Assembly (NCBI GenBank): GCA_004282875.1
Contig: SHLT01000002.1
Span: 29,709 to 93,708 of the forward strand
Source: Chromatiales bacterium
GTDB lineage: Bacteria; Pseudomonadota; Gammaproteobacteria; Steroidobacterales; Woeseiaceae
DNA length: 64,000 bases
Reading direction: 5' to 3'
In this document: positions 16,573 to 26,562 of the stretch, in pieces
Layout of the letters: each line of letters starts with the position of its first letter
Position numbering within the stretch: position 1 is the stretch's first letter
Position numbers and translations under genes: made by a program
The notes under the pieces: generated by a model
Seen by the model: the letters and a program-made list of their open reading frames with translations, nothing else
Told to the model about the DNA's origin: nothing
Database searches by the model: none

Positions 16573-17700
16573 ATGGCATTGGGCAATCTAAAGCGTTACA
16601 AATCCTGGTTTCTGTCTGGCGGGATCATCGCCGTGGTCGCGTTGTGGCTGCTGTCGGGACAGATTGGTGGCAGCGAAGAGACCGGGGAAGCAACTGACGT
16701 AACTGCCGTTGCGGCGGCCAGAGATGCCGTGCGCGTTCGTACGCAATCAGCCGAGGAGGTCATGCGCACTATTGTCGTCAATGGCAAGACGGCACCGGCA
16801 CGTATCGTCAACCTCGCCGCCGAAACCGACGGCCGCGTGGAGTATGTCGGCGCCGAACGAGGCGCAAGCCTTGAGCGCGGTGATCTGATCGTGCGTCTCG
16901 ACAAGCGCGATCGTAACGCGCGGCTCGCACAGGCGGAGGCGACACTGAAGCAGCGCGAAGTCGAATTCGATGCAAGGTCGCGATTGAAATCAGACAGCTA
17001 TGTCTCGGAAGCGCAGCTGCAGGAGGCTGTTGCGTTGCTTGAGACCGCGCGTGCCGAAGTAACTCGTGCAGAGCTCGACCTTACCTACATGAGAGTTCGC
17101 GCACCGTTTGCTGGCGCACTTCAGGCGCGCATGGTCGAAATTGGCGACTTCGTGAAACGTGGCGACCCAATAGCGACCTATGTCGACAATCGCAGCATCA
17201 TCGTCAGTGCCAACCTCTCCGAGTTCGACGCGAAATACGTCAACGTCGACGACCCGGCTGAAGCCCGGCTCGCCACTGGCGAAACGGTGCGTGGCCGGAT
17301 TCGCTACGTTGCGCCTGTCGCCGATGAAGCGACCCGCACGTTCGCGGTCGAGCTCGAAGTCGACAATGCGGAAGGCCTGCTCCGCGCCGGTGGCACAGCA
17401 GAGCTGCGTATTCCGGCCGAAGCCGTATTTGCGCACCGGGTGTCGCCTTCCCTGCTGACGCTCGACGACGCCGGCAATGTCGGCATCAAGATTATCAATG
17501 ACCGCGGTGAGGTCGAGTTTGTCGTCGCCGATGTGGCCCTGTCCACGAGCAATGGCGTCTGGCTCGCGGGGCTTCCCGTGACGGCAACGATTATTACCGT
17601 TGGCCAGGGCTACGTGGCCAGTGGCGCCACCGTCGACGCGGTGCCTGAGAGCGATGCCGAGACCGCCGTTGCCATCAAGGGGCCGGAGGACGCCGACTAA
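16573..17700 (+). CDS. RND efflux periplasmic adaptor subunit (first pump)
   Basis: Membrane-fusion protein of about 375 aa, anchored by an N-terminal helix (WFLSGGIIAVVALWLL) instead of a lipobox. The order is a lipoyl/biotinyl-like half motif (AAETDGRVEYVGAERGASLERGD), a coiled-coil hairpin rich in A/E/R/L, the second lipoyl half (YMRVRAPFAGALQARMVEIG) and the beta-barrel domain. It connects the inner-membrane permease to an outer-membrane channel. ATG 16573 is preceded by AAGGAAA. Its stop TAA shares one base with the ATG of the permease (17700), so the two are co-translated. Confidence 0.9.
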   Translation: MALGNLKRYKSWFLSGGIIAVVALWLLSGQIGGSEETGEATDVTAVAAARDAVRVRTQSAEEVMRTIVVNGKTAPARIVNLAAETDGRVEYVGAERGASLERGDLIVRLDKRDRNARLAQAEATLKQREVEFDARSRLKSDSYVSEAQLQEAVALLETARAEVTRAELDLTYMRVRAPFAGALQARMVEIGDFVKRGDPIATYVDNRSIIVSANLSEFDAKYVNVDDPAEARLATGETVRGRIRYVAPVADEATRTFAVELEVDNAEGLLRAGGTAELRIPAEAVFAHRVSPSLLTLDDAGNVGIKIINDRGEVEFVVADVALSTSNGVWLAGLPVTATIITVGQGYVASGATVDAVPESDAETAVAIKGPEDAD

Positions 17701-20700
17701 TGAACGTGATCGATCTGGCGATGCGGCGGTCCAGGACCGTCGTGCTGTCCTTGCTGGTCGTTCTGATTGGCGGCGTAATCGCCTATACCACGATCCCGAA
17801 GGAAGCCGAGCCCGACATCGAGATCCCGGTCATTTACGTCAGCGTCGAGCACGACGGTATTTCCCCGGAAGACTCGGAGCGCCTGCTCGTCCGCCCGATG
17901 GAGCAGGAACTGCGTTCCATCGAGGGCGTCAAGGAAATGACCGCCAGAGCGTATGAGGGCGGCGCGAATGTGCAGCTCGAGTTCGACGCAGGCATCGACA
18001 CCAAGCAGGCGTTGCAGGACGTGCGTGAAAAAGTCGACCTGGCGCAAGCGAAACTTCCCGGCGACACCGATGAGCCTACAGTGCATGAAGTCAAGATGTC
18101 GCGCTTCGATCCGATGCTCGTACTCAATCTCGCGGGCGACGTCCCCGAGCGCACACTCACCACGATAGCCAGGAACCTGAAGGAGAAACTGGAGGCGCTC
18201 TCCGGGGTCCTCGAGGTCAATCTCGTCGGCACTCGCGAAGAGCTCATGGAAGTGGTGGTCGATCCGCTCGCAATGGAAAGCTACGGCCTCGATCAGGCGC
18301 AGATCATCCAGTTCGTCAGTCGCAATAATCGTCTTGTTGCAGCGGGTGCTCTGCATGCCAGCGAAGGGCGATTTCCGGTCAAGGTGCCGGGTGTTTTCGA
18401 AAGTGCCGACGATGTTCTCGACATGCCGATCAAGGCCGTCGGCGAGCGCGTGGTGCATTTCAAGGACATCGCGCAGGTAAGACGCACCTACAAGGATGCC
18501 GAAAGCGTCGCCCGCCTGAACGGCAAGTCCGCGCTCGCGATAGAAGTCATCCAGCGATCGCGCGCCAACGTCATCGATACGATCGCCGAGGTCAATGCGA
18601 TCATTGACGAGGAGCGCGCCTACTGGCCTGCGGACATCGAGATCGTCGCATCGCGTGACAAGTCCAAAGATGTAAACGACATGCTGTCCGAATTGCAGAA
18701 CAACGTGATTGCCGCCGTCCTGCTCGTGTTCGTGGTGATCATCGGTATTCTCGGGATCCGCTCGGCGCTGCTGGTCGGTGTTGCGATTCCCGGCAGCTTC
18801 CTGATGGGCATTCTCCTGATCGGGTCATTCGGCGTCACGATCAACATGATGGTGCTGTTTGCGCTAATCATGGCGGTGGGCATGCTCGTGGACGGGGCCA
18901 TTGTGGTCACCGAAATGGCCGACCGCCGCATGGCTGAAGGCGACTCCCGGCACGACGCCTATTCGCGGGCAGCGGTCCGCATGTCCCTGCCGATCATTGC
19001 TTCGACCTGCACGACGCTCGCCGCATTCGTGCCACTCGCCCTGTGGCCGGGGACATCGGGCGAATTCATGAAGTACCTGCCCATAACGCTGATCGCGGTG
19101 TTGTCGGCATCGCTGTTTATGGCCCTGCTGTTCGTACCGACGCTGGGAGCAATCTTCGGGCGCACCGGTGCGAACACCGCGGAGGCCAGGCGCAATCTCG
19201 CAGCCGCAGAAACAGGCGACCTCGACGAGGTCACGGGCCTGACGGGACGCTACATCCAGTTCCTGAAAAGGACGCTGCGGCGGCCATGGCTGAATGTCGC
19301 CGCTGTGACGGGGCTTCTCATTGGCGTCTACGCAGCGTTCTTCATCTTCGGCAAAGGCGTCGAATATTTCCCCGATGTCGAGCAACCGTTCGGCATGGTA
19401 GATATTCGTGCACGTGGCGATCTCTCGACCGCTGAGCGCGACCTGCTTGTCGGCCAGGTCGAGGAACGCGTGCTCGGCATGCCGGAGATCGAGTTTCTCT
19501 ATGCCAAGACCGGCGCGAGCGACCAGGGGGCCGAGGACCAAATCGGCACGTTGACGCTCAACTACGTCGACTGGAGCAAGCGGCGGCCGGCCGACGAGAT
19601 CCTCGCCGAGATTCGCGAGCGCACCAGGGACCTGGTCGGCATTCGCATCGAGACGCGAAAGCCGGATCCCGGGCCGCCCCTCGGTAAGCCGATTCGCATC
19701 GAATTCTCGTCGCGATTTCCCGAACAGCTGGACAATGCAGTCGACCGTGTGCGTTCGCACATGGAAGCCAACGCCTCGGTCGTGAATATCGAGGACAGTC
19801 GTCCCTTGCCCGGAATCGAATGGCAGATCCAGGTCGACCGTGCAGAAGCCGCGCGCTTCGGCGCCGACATTTCGCTGGTCGGTGCCATGGTGCAGCTCGT
19901 GACAAACGGCATCAAGATTGGTGAATACCGGCCGGATGACAGCGACGATGAAATCGATATACGCGTGCGCTATCCCGCCGCCAGCCGCAGCCTTTCGCAG
20001 ATCGATGAACTCAGGATTCCGACCGAACAGGGTCTCGTCCCGATCAGTACGTTTATCGAGCGTGTGCCTGCGCAGAAAGTCAGCACGATCAAGCGCACCG
20101 ATATGCGACGCACACTGGCCATTGATGCCGACGTCGCGGCAGGGGTCCTGGTTAACGACATCGTGAGCGAACTGAAGGCCGAAGTGCCGTCGCTGGGCGT
20201 TGATCCCCGTGTCAGCTGGTCGTTCCGGGGCAGCACCGAAGACCAGCAGGAAGACATGGACTTTCTTGCGCGCGCAATGCTCATGGCCCTTGCCATCATG
20301 GCCATCATCCTCGTCACGCAGTTCAACAGCATTTACCAGGCCGGACTGATCCTGACGGCGGTTCTGTTTTCCACGGGCGGCGTCCTGCTCGGCCACCTGC
20401 TCATGGGCAAGCCGTTTGGCGTCATCATGAGCAGCGTGGGCGTCATCACTCTGGCCGGCATCGTAGTTAATAACAACATCGTCTTTATCGATACCTACAA
20501 TGTGCTTCGCAGCCGCGGCGATCAGCCATTCGACGCAATTCTCCGAACCTGCGCTATCCGTCTGCGGCCCGTGCTGCTCACAACGGTAACGACCATTGTC
20601 GGCCTGATGCCCATGGTTCTCGGCGTCAATATCAATCTGATCGATCGCGACGTATCGATCGGGGCTCCCAGCTCGCAGTGGTGGACCCAACTCGCGTCGT

Positions 20701-20843
20701 CCGTCGCGGGCGGCCTCGCCTTTGCCACGCTTCTGACCCTGCTGCTGACGCCAAGTCTGCTGATGGTCCAGGCCAACGTGATACGCCGCTGGCGAGAGCG
20801 GCGCTCGCTGCAGCCCAACCCGCCGGCATCGTCAACGACCTGA
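17700..20843 (+). CDS. RND efflux permease subunit (first pump)
   Basis: Full-length RND transporter of 1047 aa with the twelve-helix, two-large-periplasmic-loop architecture: helix 1 at residues 13-31, a periplasmic domain, helices 2-6 at about 330-480, helix 7 near 535, a second periplasmic domain and helices 8-12 from about 855. TM4 contains GMLVDGAIVVTE with one of the two AcrB proton-relay aspartates kept and the second replaced by Gly; TM10 has GIVVNNNIVFID where AcrB has lysine. This pattern is typical of the SwrC-like RND branch. The exported substrate is unknown, and no outer-membrane channel gene follows. Confidence 0.93.
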   Translation: MNVIDLAMRRSRTVVLSLLVVLIGGVIAYTTIPKEAEPDIEIPVIYVSVEHDGISPEDSERLLVRPMEQELRSIEGVKEMTARAYEGGANVQLEFDAGIDTKQALQDVREKVDLAQAKLPGDTDEPTVHEVKMSRFDPMLVLNLAGDVPERTLTTIARNLKEKLEALSGVLEVNLVGTREELMEVVVDPLAMESYGLDQAQIIQFVSRNNRLVAAGALHASEGRFPVKVPGVFESADDVLDMPIKAVGERVVHFKDIAQVRRTYKDAESVARLNGKSALAIEVIQRSRANVIDTIAEVNAIIDEERAYWPADIEIVASRDKSKDVNDMLSELQNNVIAAVLLVFVVIIGILGIRSALLVGVAIPGSFLMGILLIGSFGVTINMMVLFALIMAVGMLVDGAIVVTEMADRRMAEGDSRHDAYSRAAVRMSLPIIASTCTTLAAFVPLALWPGTSGEFMKYLPITLIAVLSASLFMALLFVPTLGAIFGRTGANTAEARRNLAAAETGDLDEVTGLTGRYIQFLKRTLRRPWLNVAAVTGLLIGVYAAFFIFGKGVEYFPDVEQPFGMVDIRARGDLSTAERDLLVGQVEERVLGMPEIEFLYAKTGASDQGAEDQIGTLTLNYVDWSKRRPADEILAEIRERTRDLVGIRIETRKPDPGPPLGKPIRIEFSSRFPEQLDNAVDRVRSHMEANASVVNIEDSRPLPGIEWQIQVDRAEAARFGADISLVGAMVQLVTNGIKIGEYRPDDSDDEIDIRVRYPAASRSLSQIDELRIPTEQGLVPISTFIERVPAQKVSTIKRTDMRRTLAIDADVAAGVLVNDIVSELKAEVPSLGVDPRVSWSFRGSTEDQQEDMDFLARAMLMALAIMAIILVTQFNSIYQAGLILTAVLFSTGGVLLGHLLMGKPFGVIMSSVGVITLAGIVVNNNIVFIDTYNVLRSRGDQPFDAILRTCAIRLRPVLLTTVTTIVGLMPMVLGVNINLIDRDVSIGAPSSQWWTQLASSVAGGLAFATLLTLLLTPSLLMVQANVIRRWRERRSLQPNPPASSTT

Positions 20844-21000
20844 GCGCCGCTGCGGGTGAAACTAAACGGCAAATAATCAATCCAAATTGCTGTCTCGTGC
20901 ATCTAAGAGTCAAGAAGAGGCGATTTTGCGACTTCGACGAGCGTAACTCTTTGATTTTTCAATGGGTGCCTTCACTCCAGCAAAACTGTGAAGTCCCGGG

Positions 21001-21042
21001 TTGCGTTATACCGAACTAGTGTTATACTTCACTACAACACTA
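21001..21042 (+). promoter_or_regulatory. Candidate promoter and operator of the second RND operon
   Basis: TTGCGT (21001-21006) and TATACT (21023-21028), 16 bases apart, can serve as -35 and -10. A perfect 7-base inverted repeat, TAGTGTT (21017-21023) and AACACTA (21036-21042), covers the -10 and expected start site, a classic repressor position. GTTATAC also occurs twice (21005 and 21021). A further inverted repeat, CTTCAC/GTGAAG, lies at 20970-20993. No regulator gene belongs to this operon. The remaining leader from 20844 shows nothing else recognisable. Confidence 0.5.
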
Positions 21043-21062
21043 TATAAGACGGTCTGGGGATC

Positions 21063-22142
21063 ATGAAAGCCACGACATCGATCATCGCGACACTGACACT
21101 CGCTGCATCTGCCGCCCTGCTGGCCGCTTGCGGCTCGGGCGAGGCCAGTGTGACGGACGCAGAAACCATTCAGGCGGCAACCCCGGTACCGGTCGAGGTC
21201 GCGCAGCCGTATCGCACCGACATCTTTGCCAAGTACGCCGCTACCGCGACCATTGCCTCCGATGCCGATGCGCCGGTCGTCGCCCGCGTGCCGGGCGAGG
21301 TTGTCGAGCTCCTGGTCGAGGAAGGTGATCTCGTCGTTGCGGGCCAGGTACTGGCGCGCCTTGACGGCGAACGTTTGCGGCTCGAAATGCTCGCGGCCAA
21401 GGCCAACCTGGACCGCGCGCGTACAGAATACGAGCGGAACATCGATCTGAACGAACGTGGCCTGATCAGTGCGACGATGTTCGACAGCCTGCAGTACGAC
21501 CTGGAAGCACTCGAGGCGCTGTACGAACTCAAGAAGCTGACGTACGACTACTCGAAGATCCGCGCACCGATTAACGGCATCGTTGCCGCGCGTGAAATCA
21601 AGCCCGGACAGAACCTCAACATTAACGACGTTGCCTTTCGTATCACCGATACCAAGGAGCTGCTGGCCTACCTGCAGATTCCGCAGTCCGAACTTTCGAA
21701 GTTTGCCGTTGGCCACACGGCCGACATCGAGGTTGCATCGATGCCTGGCATGCTTTTCCCGGCGACGATCGAGCGCATCAGCCCGACGATTGATACGCGT
21801 AACGGAACCTTCCGTGCGACGGCTATTATCGACAACGCTGGCGGGGAGTTGGCTCCCGGTATGTTCGCGCGCTTCACGATTTCCTATGAGCAGCACAAGA
21901 ACGCGCTTGTAATACCGGCCGCAGCACTGCTTGCCGAGGACGAAGAAAACACGGTGTATGTCGTGAGTGATGGTAAAGTCACGCGGCGTGCGATCCAGGT
22001 CGGCATCGAGGCTGACGGCAATGTCGAAATTCTCGACGGTTTGAGCGAGGACGAAGTCATCGTCGTTGTTGGTCACTCGGGCTTGCGCACCGGCAGCAAG
22101 GTTCTCGCAAGCAACAAAACCCAGGACCGTTACACGGGCTGA
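21063..22142 (+). CDS. RND efflux adaptor lipoprotein (second pump, adaptor A)
   Basis: Periplasmic adaptor of 359 aa made as a lipoprotein: the signal peptide ends in the lipobox LLAAC at about residues 19-23. The two lipoyl half motifs are VVARVPGEVVELLVEEGDLVVAGQVLARLDG and KIRAPINGIVAAREIKPGQNL, with a short coiled-coil between them (EYERNIDLNERGLIS); each is quoted here in family order rather than fully. The beta-barrel and membrane-proximal domains follow. First gene of the four-gene locus adaptor A, adaptor B, permease 1, permease 2. It resembles adaptor B throughout and so looks like a duplication. Confidence 0.9.
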   Translation: MKATTSIIATLTLAASAALLAACGSGEASVTDAETIQAATPVPVEVAQPYRTDIFAKYAATATIASDADAPVVARVPGEVVELLVEEGDLVVAGQVLARLDGERLRLEMLAAKANLDRARTEYERNIDLNERGLISATMFDSLQYDLEALEALYELKKLTYDYSKIRAPINGIVAAREIKPGQNLNINDVAFRITDTKELLAYLQIPQSELSKFAVGHTADIEVASMPGMLFPATIERISPTIDTRNGTFRATAIIDNAGGELAPGMFARFTISYEQHKNALVIPAAALLAEDEENTVYVVSDGKVTRRAIQVGIEADGNVEILDGLSEDEVIVVVGHSGLRTGSKVLASNKTQDRYTG

Positions 22143-22196
22143 CGCGCACCGCGCTCACAGCGCCGCTCGTCTGGCGCAATGCATAAGGGAGGATTC

Positions 22197-23315
22197 ATGA
22201 GGCTGCATCGCACTAGCTTGGCGGCGTTTGCGTGTGTCTTGCTGCTGAGCGCTTGCCAGCAAGGCAACGAAGAAGAAAAAACCGAAGAGGAAGAAACTCC
22301 GCCAATTCCTGTTGAAACAAGCAATCCTGTGCGCGGCGACGTGCTTGCTATCTATTCCGGCACGGCACCGATCGAAGCATTTGCCGAAGCCGATGTCATT
22401 GCCAAAGTCGAAGGTGAGGTTCGCGAAGTTCTCGTCGAGGAGGGAGACGATGTCAGCTCAGGCCAGGTCATTGCCCGACTCGACGGCGACCGCCTGCGTC
22501 TCGAACTTAGCGAGTCAGGCGCGCGCTTGCGCAAGATGGAGCGCGATTATGAGCGCAACAAGGACCTGCGCGGCAAGGGCCTGTTGTCCGAGGGCGACTT
22601 CGAGAAACTCCAATACGATCTTGAAGCCCTGAAGGCATCTTATAACCTGGCCAGCCTGGAACTGGACTACACGCAGATTCGCGCACCGATTGACGGCGTT
22701 ATCTCGGAACGGTACATCAAGCTGGGCAATACCATCAGCGTTGGTGATCCGGTCTACCGCGTGACCAATTTCGACCCCCTGGTTGCCTATCTGCACGTAC
22801 CTGAGCGCGAGTATCGGCGAATCGAACCGGGCCAGCCCGTCGGTCTCGACGTCGATGCGCTGGACGGTCCGCCCATTATCGCCGCGGTGACTCGCGTGAG
22901 CCCCGTGGTCGACCCGGCCACGGGCACCTTCAAGATTACGATCGAGATTAGCGACGAGCAGCGCCGCATCAAGCCCGGCATGTTTGCCCGCATTGGCGTC
23001 GTCTACGACACACACGTCAATGCATTGCAGGTGCCGCGCAGTGCGCTGGTTGAGGATCTCGGTGAAACCAGCGTATTCATCGTCGAAGACAATGTTGCTG
23101 TCCGTCGCGCCGTGGAAATCGGCATCAGCGATCGGGGCATGGTCGAAATCACCAGCGGCCTGAACGACGATGACGAAGTCATCACCGTAGGCCAGGTGGG
23201 CCTCCAGCCGGATTCGCGCGTAGAGGTCATCAATGATGCCGAGACCAGCGTCGCAGACGCTAAGCCGGCCGCAGGCGATACAGCAGAGGAAGGCAGCAAT
23301 GCGACGACTGATTGA
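22197..23315 (+). CDS. RND efflux adaptor lipoprotein (second pump, adaptor B)
   Basis: Second adaptor, 372 aa, again a lipoprotein with lipobox LLSAC (residues about 16-20) and an acidic linker of glutamates after the cysteine. The domain order equals adaptor A, with hairpin motif RDYERNKDLRGKGLLSEGDF. ATG 22197 is chosen over the upstream ATG 22179 because GGGAGG sits 6 bases before it. The C-terminus is an acidic/alanine-rich tail, and the gene overlaps the start of permease 1 by 17 bases. Together with adaptor A it may form a mixed hexameric sleeve. Confidence 0.9.
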   Translation: MRLHRTSLAAFACVLLLSACQQGNEEEKTEEEETPPIPVETSNPVRGDVLAIYSGTAPIEAFAEADVIAKVEGEVREVLVEEGDDVSSGQVIARLDGDRLRLELSESGARLRKMERDYERNKDLRGKGLLSEGDFEKLQYDLEALKASYNLASLELDYTQIRAPIDGVISERYIKLGNTISVGDPVYRVTNFDPLVAYLHVPEREYRRIEPGQPVGLDVDALDGPPIIAAVTRVSPVVDPATGTFKITIEISDEQRRIKPGMFARIGVVYDTHVNALQVPRSALVEDLGETSVFIVEDNVAVRRAVEIGISDRGMVEITSGLNDDDEVITVGQVGLQPDSRVEVINDAETSVADAKPAAGDTAEEGSNATTD

Positions 23316-26300
23316 AATCGCCACGCATCGCCGCGTCACCATCATGATGTTCACGGTGGCGATCGCGTTGTTCGGGTCCGTGTCTCTGTCGCGGCTCGAC
23401 CTGAACCTCCTCCCCGATATCTCCTACCCGACCCTGACGATACGCACCGAGTTGACCGGCGCAGCCCCGGTCGAGGTAGAGAACCTGCTGACGAAGCCCA
23501 TCGAGGAATCTGTGGGCGTTATTCGCAATGTGCGCCTGGTACGCTCCGTATCGCGATCGGGGCAGTCCGACGTCACCCTTGAGTTCCTGTGGGGCACCGA
23601 CATGGACGTTGCCGCGGTCGAGGTTCGCGAGAAGCTGGACATCCTGCTACTCCCGTTGGAGGCGGCGCGTCCCCTGCTGCTGCGCTTCGATCCCTCGAGT
23701 GAACCGATGATGCGTCTTGCGCTTCGCTATGACGAGGGCTCACTTTCGATTGCCGAACTCAAGGCGCTCCGCCGCCTGGCCGAGGACCGGATCAAGAACA
23801 CGCTGGAAGCTGTTGAAGGCACCGCGGCGGTCAAGGTAAGCGGCGGGCTCGAGGACGAAATCCAGGTTCGCGTCGACCAGCAGCGCTTGTCGCAGCTCGG
23901 TATCAGTATTGAGGAAATCGCCAGCCGCATCCGGGCCGAAAACGTCAACCTGTCCGGAGGCCGCCTGGAAGAAGGCGACCAGCGCTTCCTCGTGCGCACG
24001 CTGAACGAGTTTCAATCGGTCGATGAATTCCGCGATGCGATCGTTGCCTACGTATCCGACCAACCTGTGTACCTGCGCGACGTCGCAACCGTCGAGCGCG
24101 GTTACAAGGAACGCGAGGCAATAACGCGCGTTGACGGGCTTGAGTCGGTCGAGCTGGCCGTTTACAAGGAAGGCGATGCCAATACCGTGCAAGTTGCCGA
24201 TCGTATGCAGCGAAGGCTCCAGTCCTTACGCGACGAACTTGCCGGCGACAAGATTGAACTGACGACGATCTACGACCAGTCACGCTTCATTTCGTCGGCA
24301 GTCGATGACGTCAAGGCAGCTGCCGTGATCGGCGGCCTGATCGCTGTCATCGTGCTGTTCGGGTTCCTGCAGGACGCGCGCGCGACGACGATCGTGGGTG
24401 TCGCCATTCCCGTTTCCGTCATCGGTACGTTCCTGCTCATGTACCTCAACGGTGTGTCGCTGAATATCATGTCGCTGGGCGGCATTGCGCTGGCGGTCGG
24501 CATGCTCGTCGATAACTCAATCGTCGTACTCGAGAACATCGTGCGCAAGAAAGAACAGGGCCAGGGTGTCGCGGAAGCGGCAACGAACGGGACGGCCGAG
24601 GTCGCCTCGGCTGTATTCGCGGCAACCCTGACGACAATCGCAGTGTTCTTCCCGATGGTGTTCATATCCGGCATCGCCGGCCAGCTGTTCGGGGATCAGG
24701 CGTTAACCGTGACCTTCGCACTCGTGTTCTCGCTTATCGTTGCACTTACCCTTATTCCGATGCTGTCGGCCCTGAGCATGGGCAGTCGCTACGGCTACGA
24801 GAACGTTCAGCCGAGCGAGGGATGGCAGCCAAAGAACGGGTTCCTGCGGGTCATCAAACGCATTCTCGGTTTCATCGGCTGGCTGTTTAACACCATCGTC
24901 GTTTGGACCATACGCATCTTCCGTTTCCTGTTCCGCTGGACGGGCAAAGCACTGCGTGTTTTGCTCACGCCCGTCACCTGGATCTTCCAGTCGCTGTACC
25001 GGGCCGCCGCAGCTGTCTACCCATCGATGTTGCGCTGGTCGCTCAGCCATCGCGGTACAGTAATTGTCACGGCTGTCGCGATCTTTATCGCAACCATGTC
25101 CCTGGTTCCAAGGCTGGGCACCGAGTTGATTCCGCAACTCTCCCAGGGAGAATTCAATGTTGACCTGCGCTTGCCACCGGGCGCGCCGCTCGAAGAAACC
25201 GATCGTGCAATCCAGGCGGCACAAAGCGCGACCGACAGTATCGACTCGATCGTGCTCAACTACTCGGTTGCCGGAACCGGCAACCGCCTGGATGCCAATC
25301 CGGTTGATGCCGGAGACAATACGGGAACACTGAGTGTGTCGCTGGCGCCGGGCTCCGGCCGTGCCGAGGAGGAAGCGGCGATGGACGCGATGCGCACGGA
25401 GCTATCGCGCCTGCCTGGCGTTCAATACGAATTCTCGCGGCCGTCGCTGATGTCCTTCGCCAGCCCCATGTCGGTCGAGATCTCGGGATACGACCTCGAG
25501 CAAATATCCCGCGCGGCGCGCGATATCGAAGCAGCGCTGGCCGCCTCCGATCGCTTCGCCGATATCCGCTCTACCGTTGAGCGCGGTATTCCTGAAATCC
25601 AGATAATTTTCGATCAGGAGCGCGCCGCCAAACTGGGGCTCGCTGTCAGGAGCATAGCCGACCGCGTCGTCGCCAACGTTCGCGGCGAACTGGCCACCCG
25701 GTATACGTGGCGGGACAAGAAGATCGACGTGCTCGTGCGCAGCGTCGACACGCGCGAGTCGAGCGTCGCTGAAATTCGATCGCTGATCGTGAACCCCGCA
25801 TCGGACCGCCCGGTCACCCTGGATGCCGTCGCCGAGGTCGTGATTTCGGAAGGCCCGGCGGAGATTCGCCGTGTGGCACAGCAGAGAGTCGCGATCATTG
25901 AAACGAACATTGCCTACGGCGATCTCGGCGCCGCTGCCCTGGAAGCACAGTCAATTCTTGCCGGCGTGCCGTTGCCAGCGGGCGTCACCGCGCTCGTGTC
26001 AGGCCAGAGCGAAGAAATGACGGAGTCTTTTCAGTCGATGCAATTCGCCCTGGCACTGGCTGTGTTCCTGGTCTACCTGGTCATGGCGTCCCAGTTTGAG
26101 TCGCTCATACACCCGTTCGTCATTCTGTTCACGATTCCGCTGGCGCTCGTTGGTGCCGTTCTCGCATTGTTCGTCACCGGTACGACCATCAACATCGTGG
26201 CACTCATCGGCGTCATCATGCTCGCCGGTATTGTGGTCAACAATGCGATCGTTCTGGTCGACCTGGTCAATCAGCTGCGCGCCCAGGGCGCGGCGAAAAT

Positions 26301-26562
26301 CGACGCCATCATGGAGGCGGGCTCGGCCAGGCTGCGTCCGATCCTGATGACATCCCTGACCACGGCGCTGGGGCTCATGCCCATGGCAATCGGCTTTGGC
26401 GAGGGCTCGGAGGTCAGGTCGCCGATGGCGATTACCGTCATTGGCGGGTTGCTGGTATCGACCCTCCTGACGCTGGTCGTGATCCCGGTTGTCTACTCAT
26501 TGCTCGACCGCAAACGTGAACCGCTTGCCGGTTCCATGGTCGCCGAGGAGTCGCGCGTATGA
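23299..26562 (+). CDS. RND efflux permease subunit (second pump, permease 1)
   Basis: RND permease of about 1087 aa. TM4 carries GMLVDNSIVVLEN and TM10 carries GIVVNNAIVLVD, the one-aspartate, no-lysine version of the proton relay. It is longer than usual because of an insert between TM6 and TM7 (roughly residues 500-600) with amphipathic and hydrophobic stretches such as FIGWLFNTIVVWTIRIFRF. ATG 23299 has GAGGAAGG upstream and lies inside the end of adaptor B. Its stop overlaps the ATG of permease 2 by 4 bases, so the two permeases are probably made in matched amounts and may form a heterotrimer, as MdtB and MdtC do. Confidence 0.92.
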   Translation: MRRLIEIATHRRVTIMMFTVAIALFGSVSLSRLDLNLLPDISYPTLTIRTELTGAAPVEVENLLTKPIEESVGVIRNVRLVRSVSRSGQSDVTLEFLWGTDMDVAAVEVREKLDILLLPLEAARPLLLRFDPSSEPMMRLALRYDEGSLSIAELKALRRLAEDRIKNTLEAVEGTAAVKVSGGLEDEIQVRVDQQRLSQLGISIEEIASRIRAENVNLSGGRLEEGDQRFLVRTLNEFQSVDEFRDAIVAYVSDQPVYLRDVATVERGYKEREAITRVDGLESVELAVYKEGDANTVQVADRMQRRLQSLRDELAGDKIELTTIYDQSRFISSAVDDVKAAAVIGGLIAVIVLFGFLQDARATTIVGVAIPVSVIGTFLLMYLNGVSLNIMSLGGIALAVGMLVDNSIVVLENIVRKKEQGQGVAEAATNGTAEVASAVFAATLTTIAVFFPMVFISGIAGQLFGDQALTVTFALVFSLIVALTLIPMLSALSMGSRYGYENVQPSEGWQPKNGFLRVIKRILGFIGWLFNTIVVWTIRIFRFLFRWTGKALRVLLTPVTWIFQSLYRAAAAVYPSMLRWSLSHRGTVIVTAVAIFIATMSLVPRLGTELIPQLSQGEFNVDLRLPPGAPLEETDRAIQAAQSATDSIDSIVLNYSVAGTGNRLDANPVDAGDNTGTLSVSLAPGSGRAEEEAAMDAMRTELSRLPGVQYEFSRPSLMSFASPMSVEISGYDLEQISRAARDIEAALAASDRFADIRSTVERGIPEIQIIFDQERAAKLGLAVRSIADRVVANVRGELATRYTWRDKKIDVLVRSVDTRESSVAEIRSLIVNPASDRPVTLDAVAEVVISEGPAEIRRVAQQRVAIIETNIAYGDLGAAALEAQSILAGVPLPAGVTALVSGQSEEMTESFQSMQFALALAVFLVYLVMASQFESLIHPFVILFTIPLALVGAVLALFVTGTTINIVALIGVIMLAGIVVNNAIVLVDLVNQLRAQGAAKIDAIMEAGSARLRPILMTSLTTALGLMPMAIGFGEGSEVRSPMAITVIGGLLVSTLLTLVVIPVVYSLLDRKREPLAGSMVAEESRV

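Noticed and set aside
18864-20690. A 608-codon open frame on the minus strand.
   Set aside because: It is a GC-rich shadow of the RND permease on the plus strand; its translation has no domain, signal peptide or family pattern.
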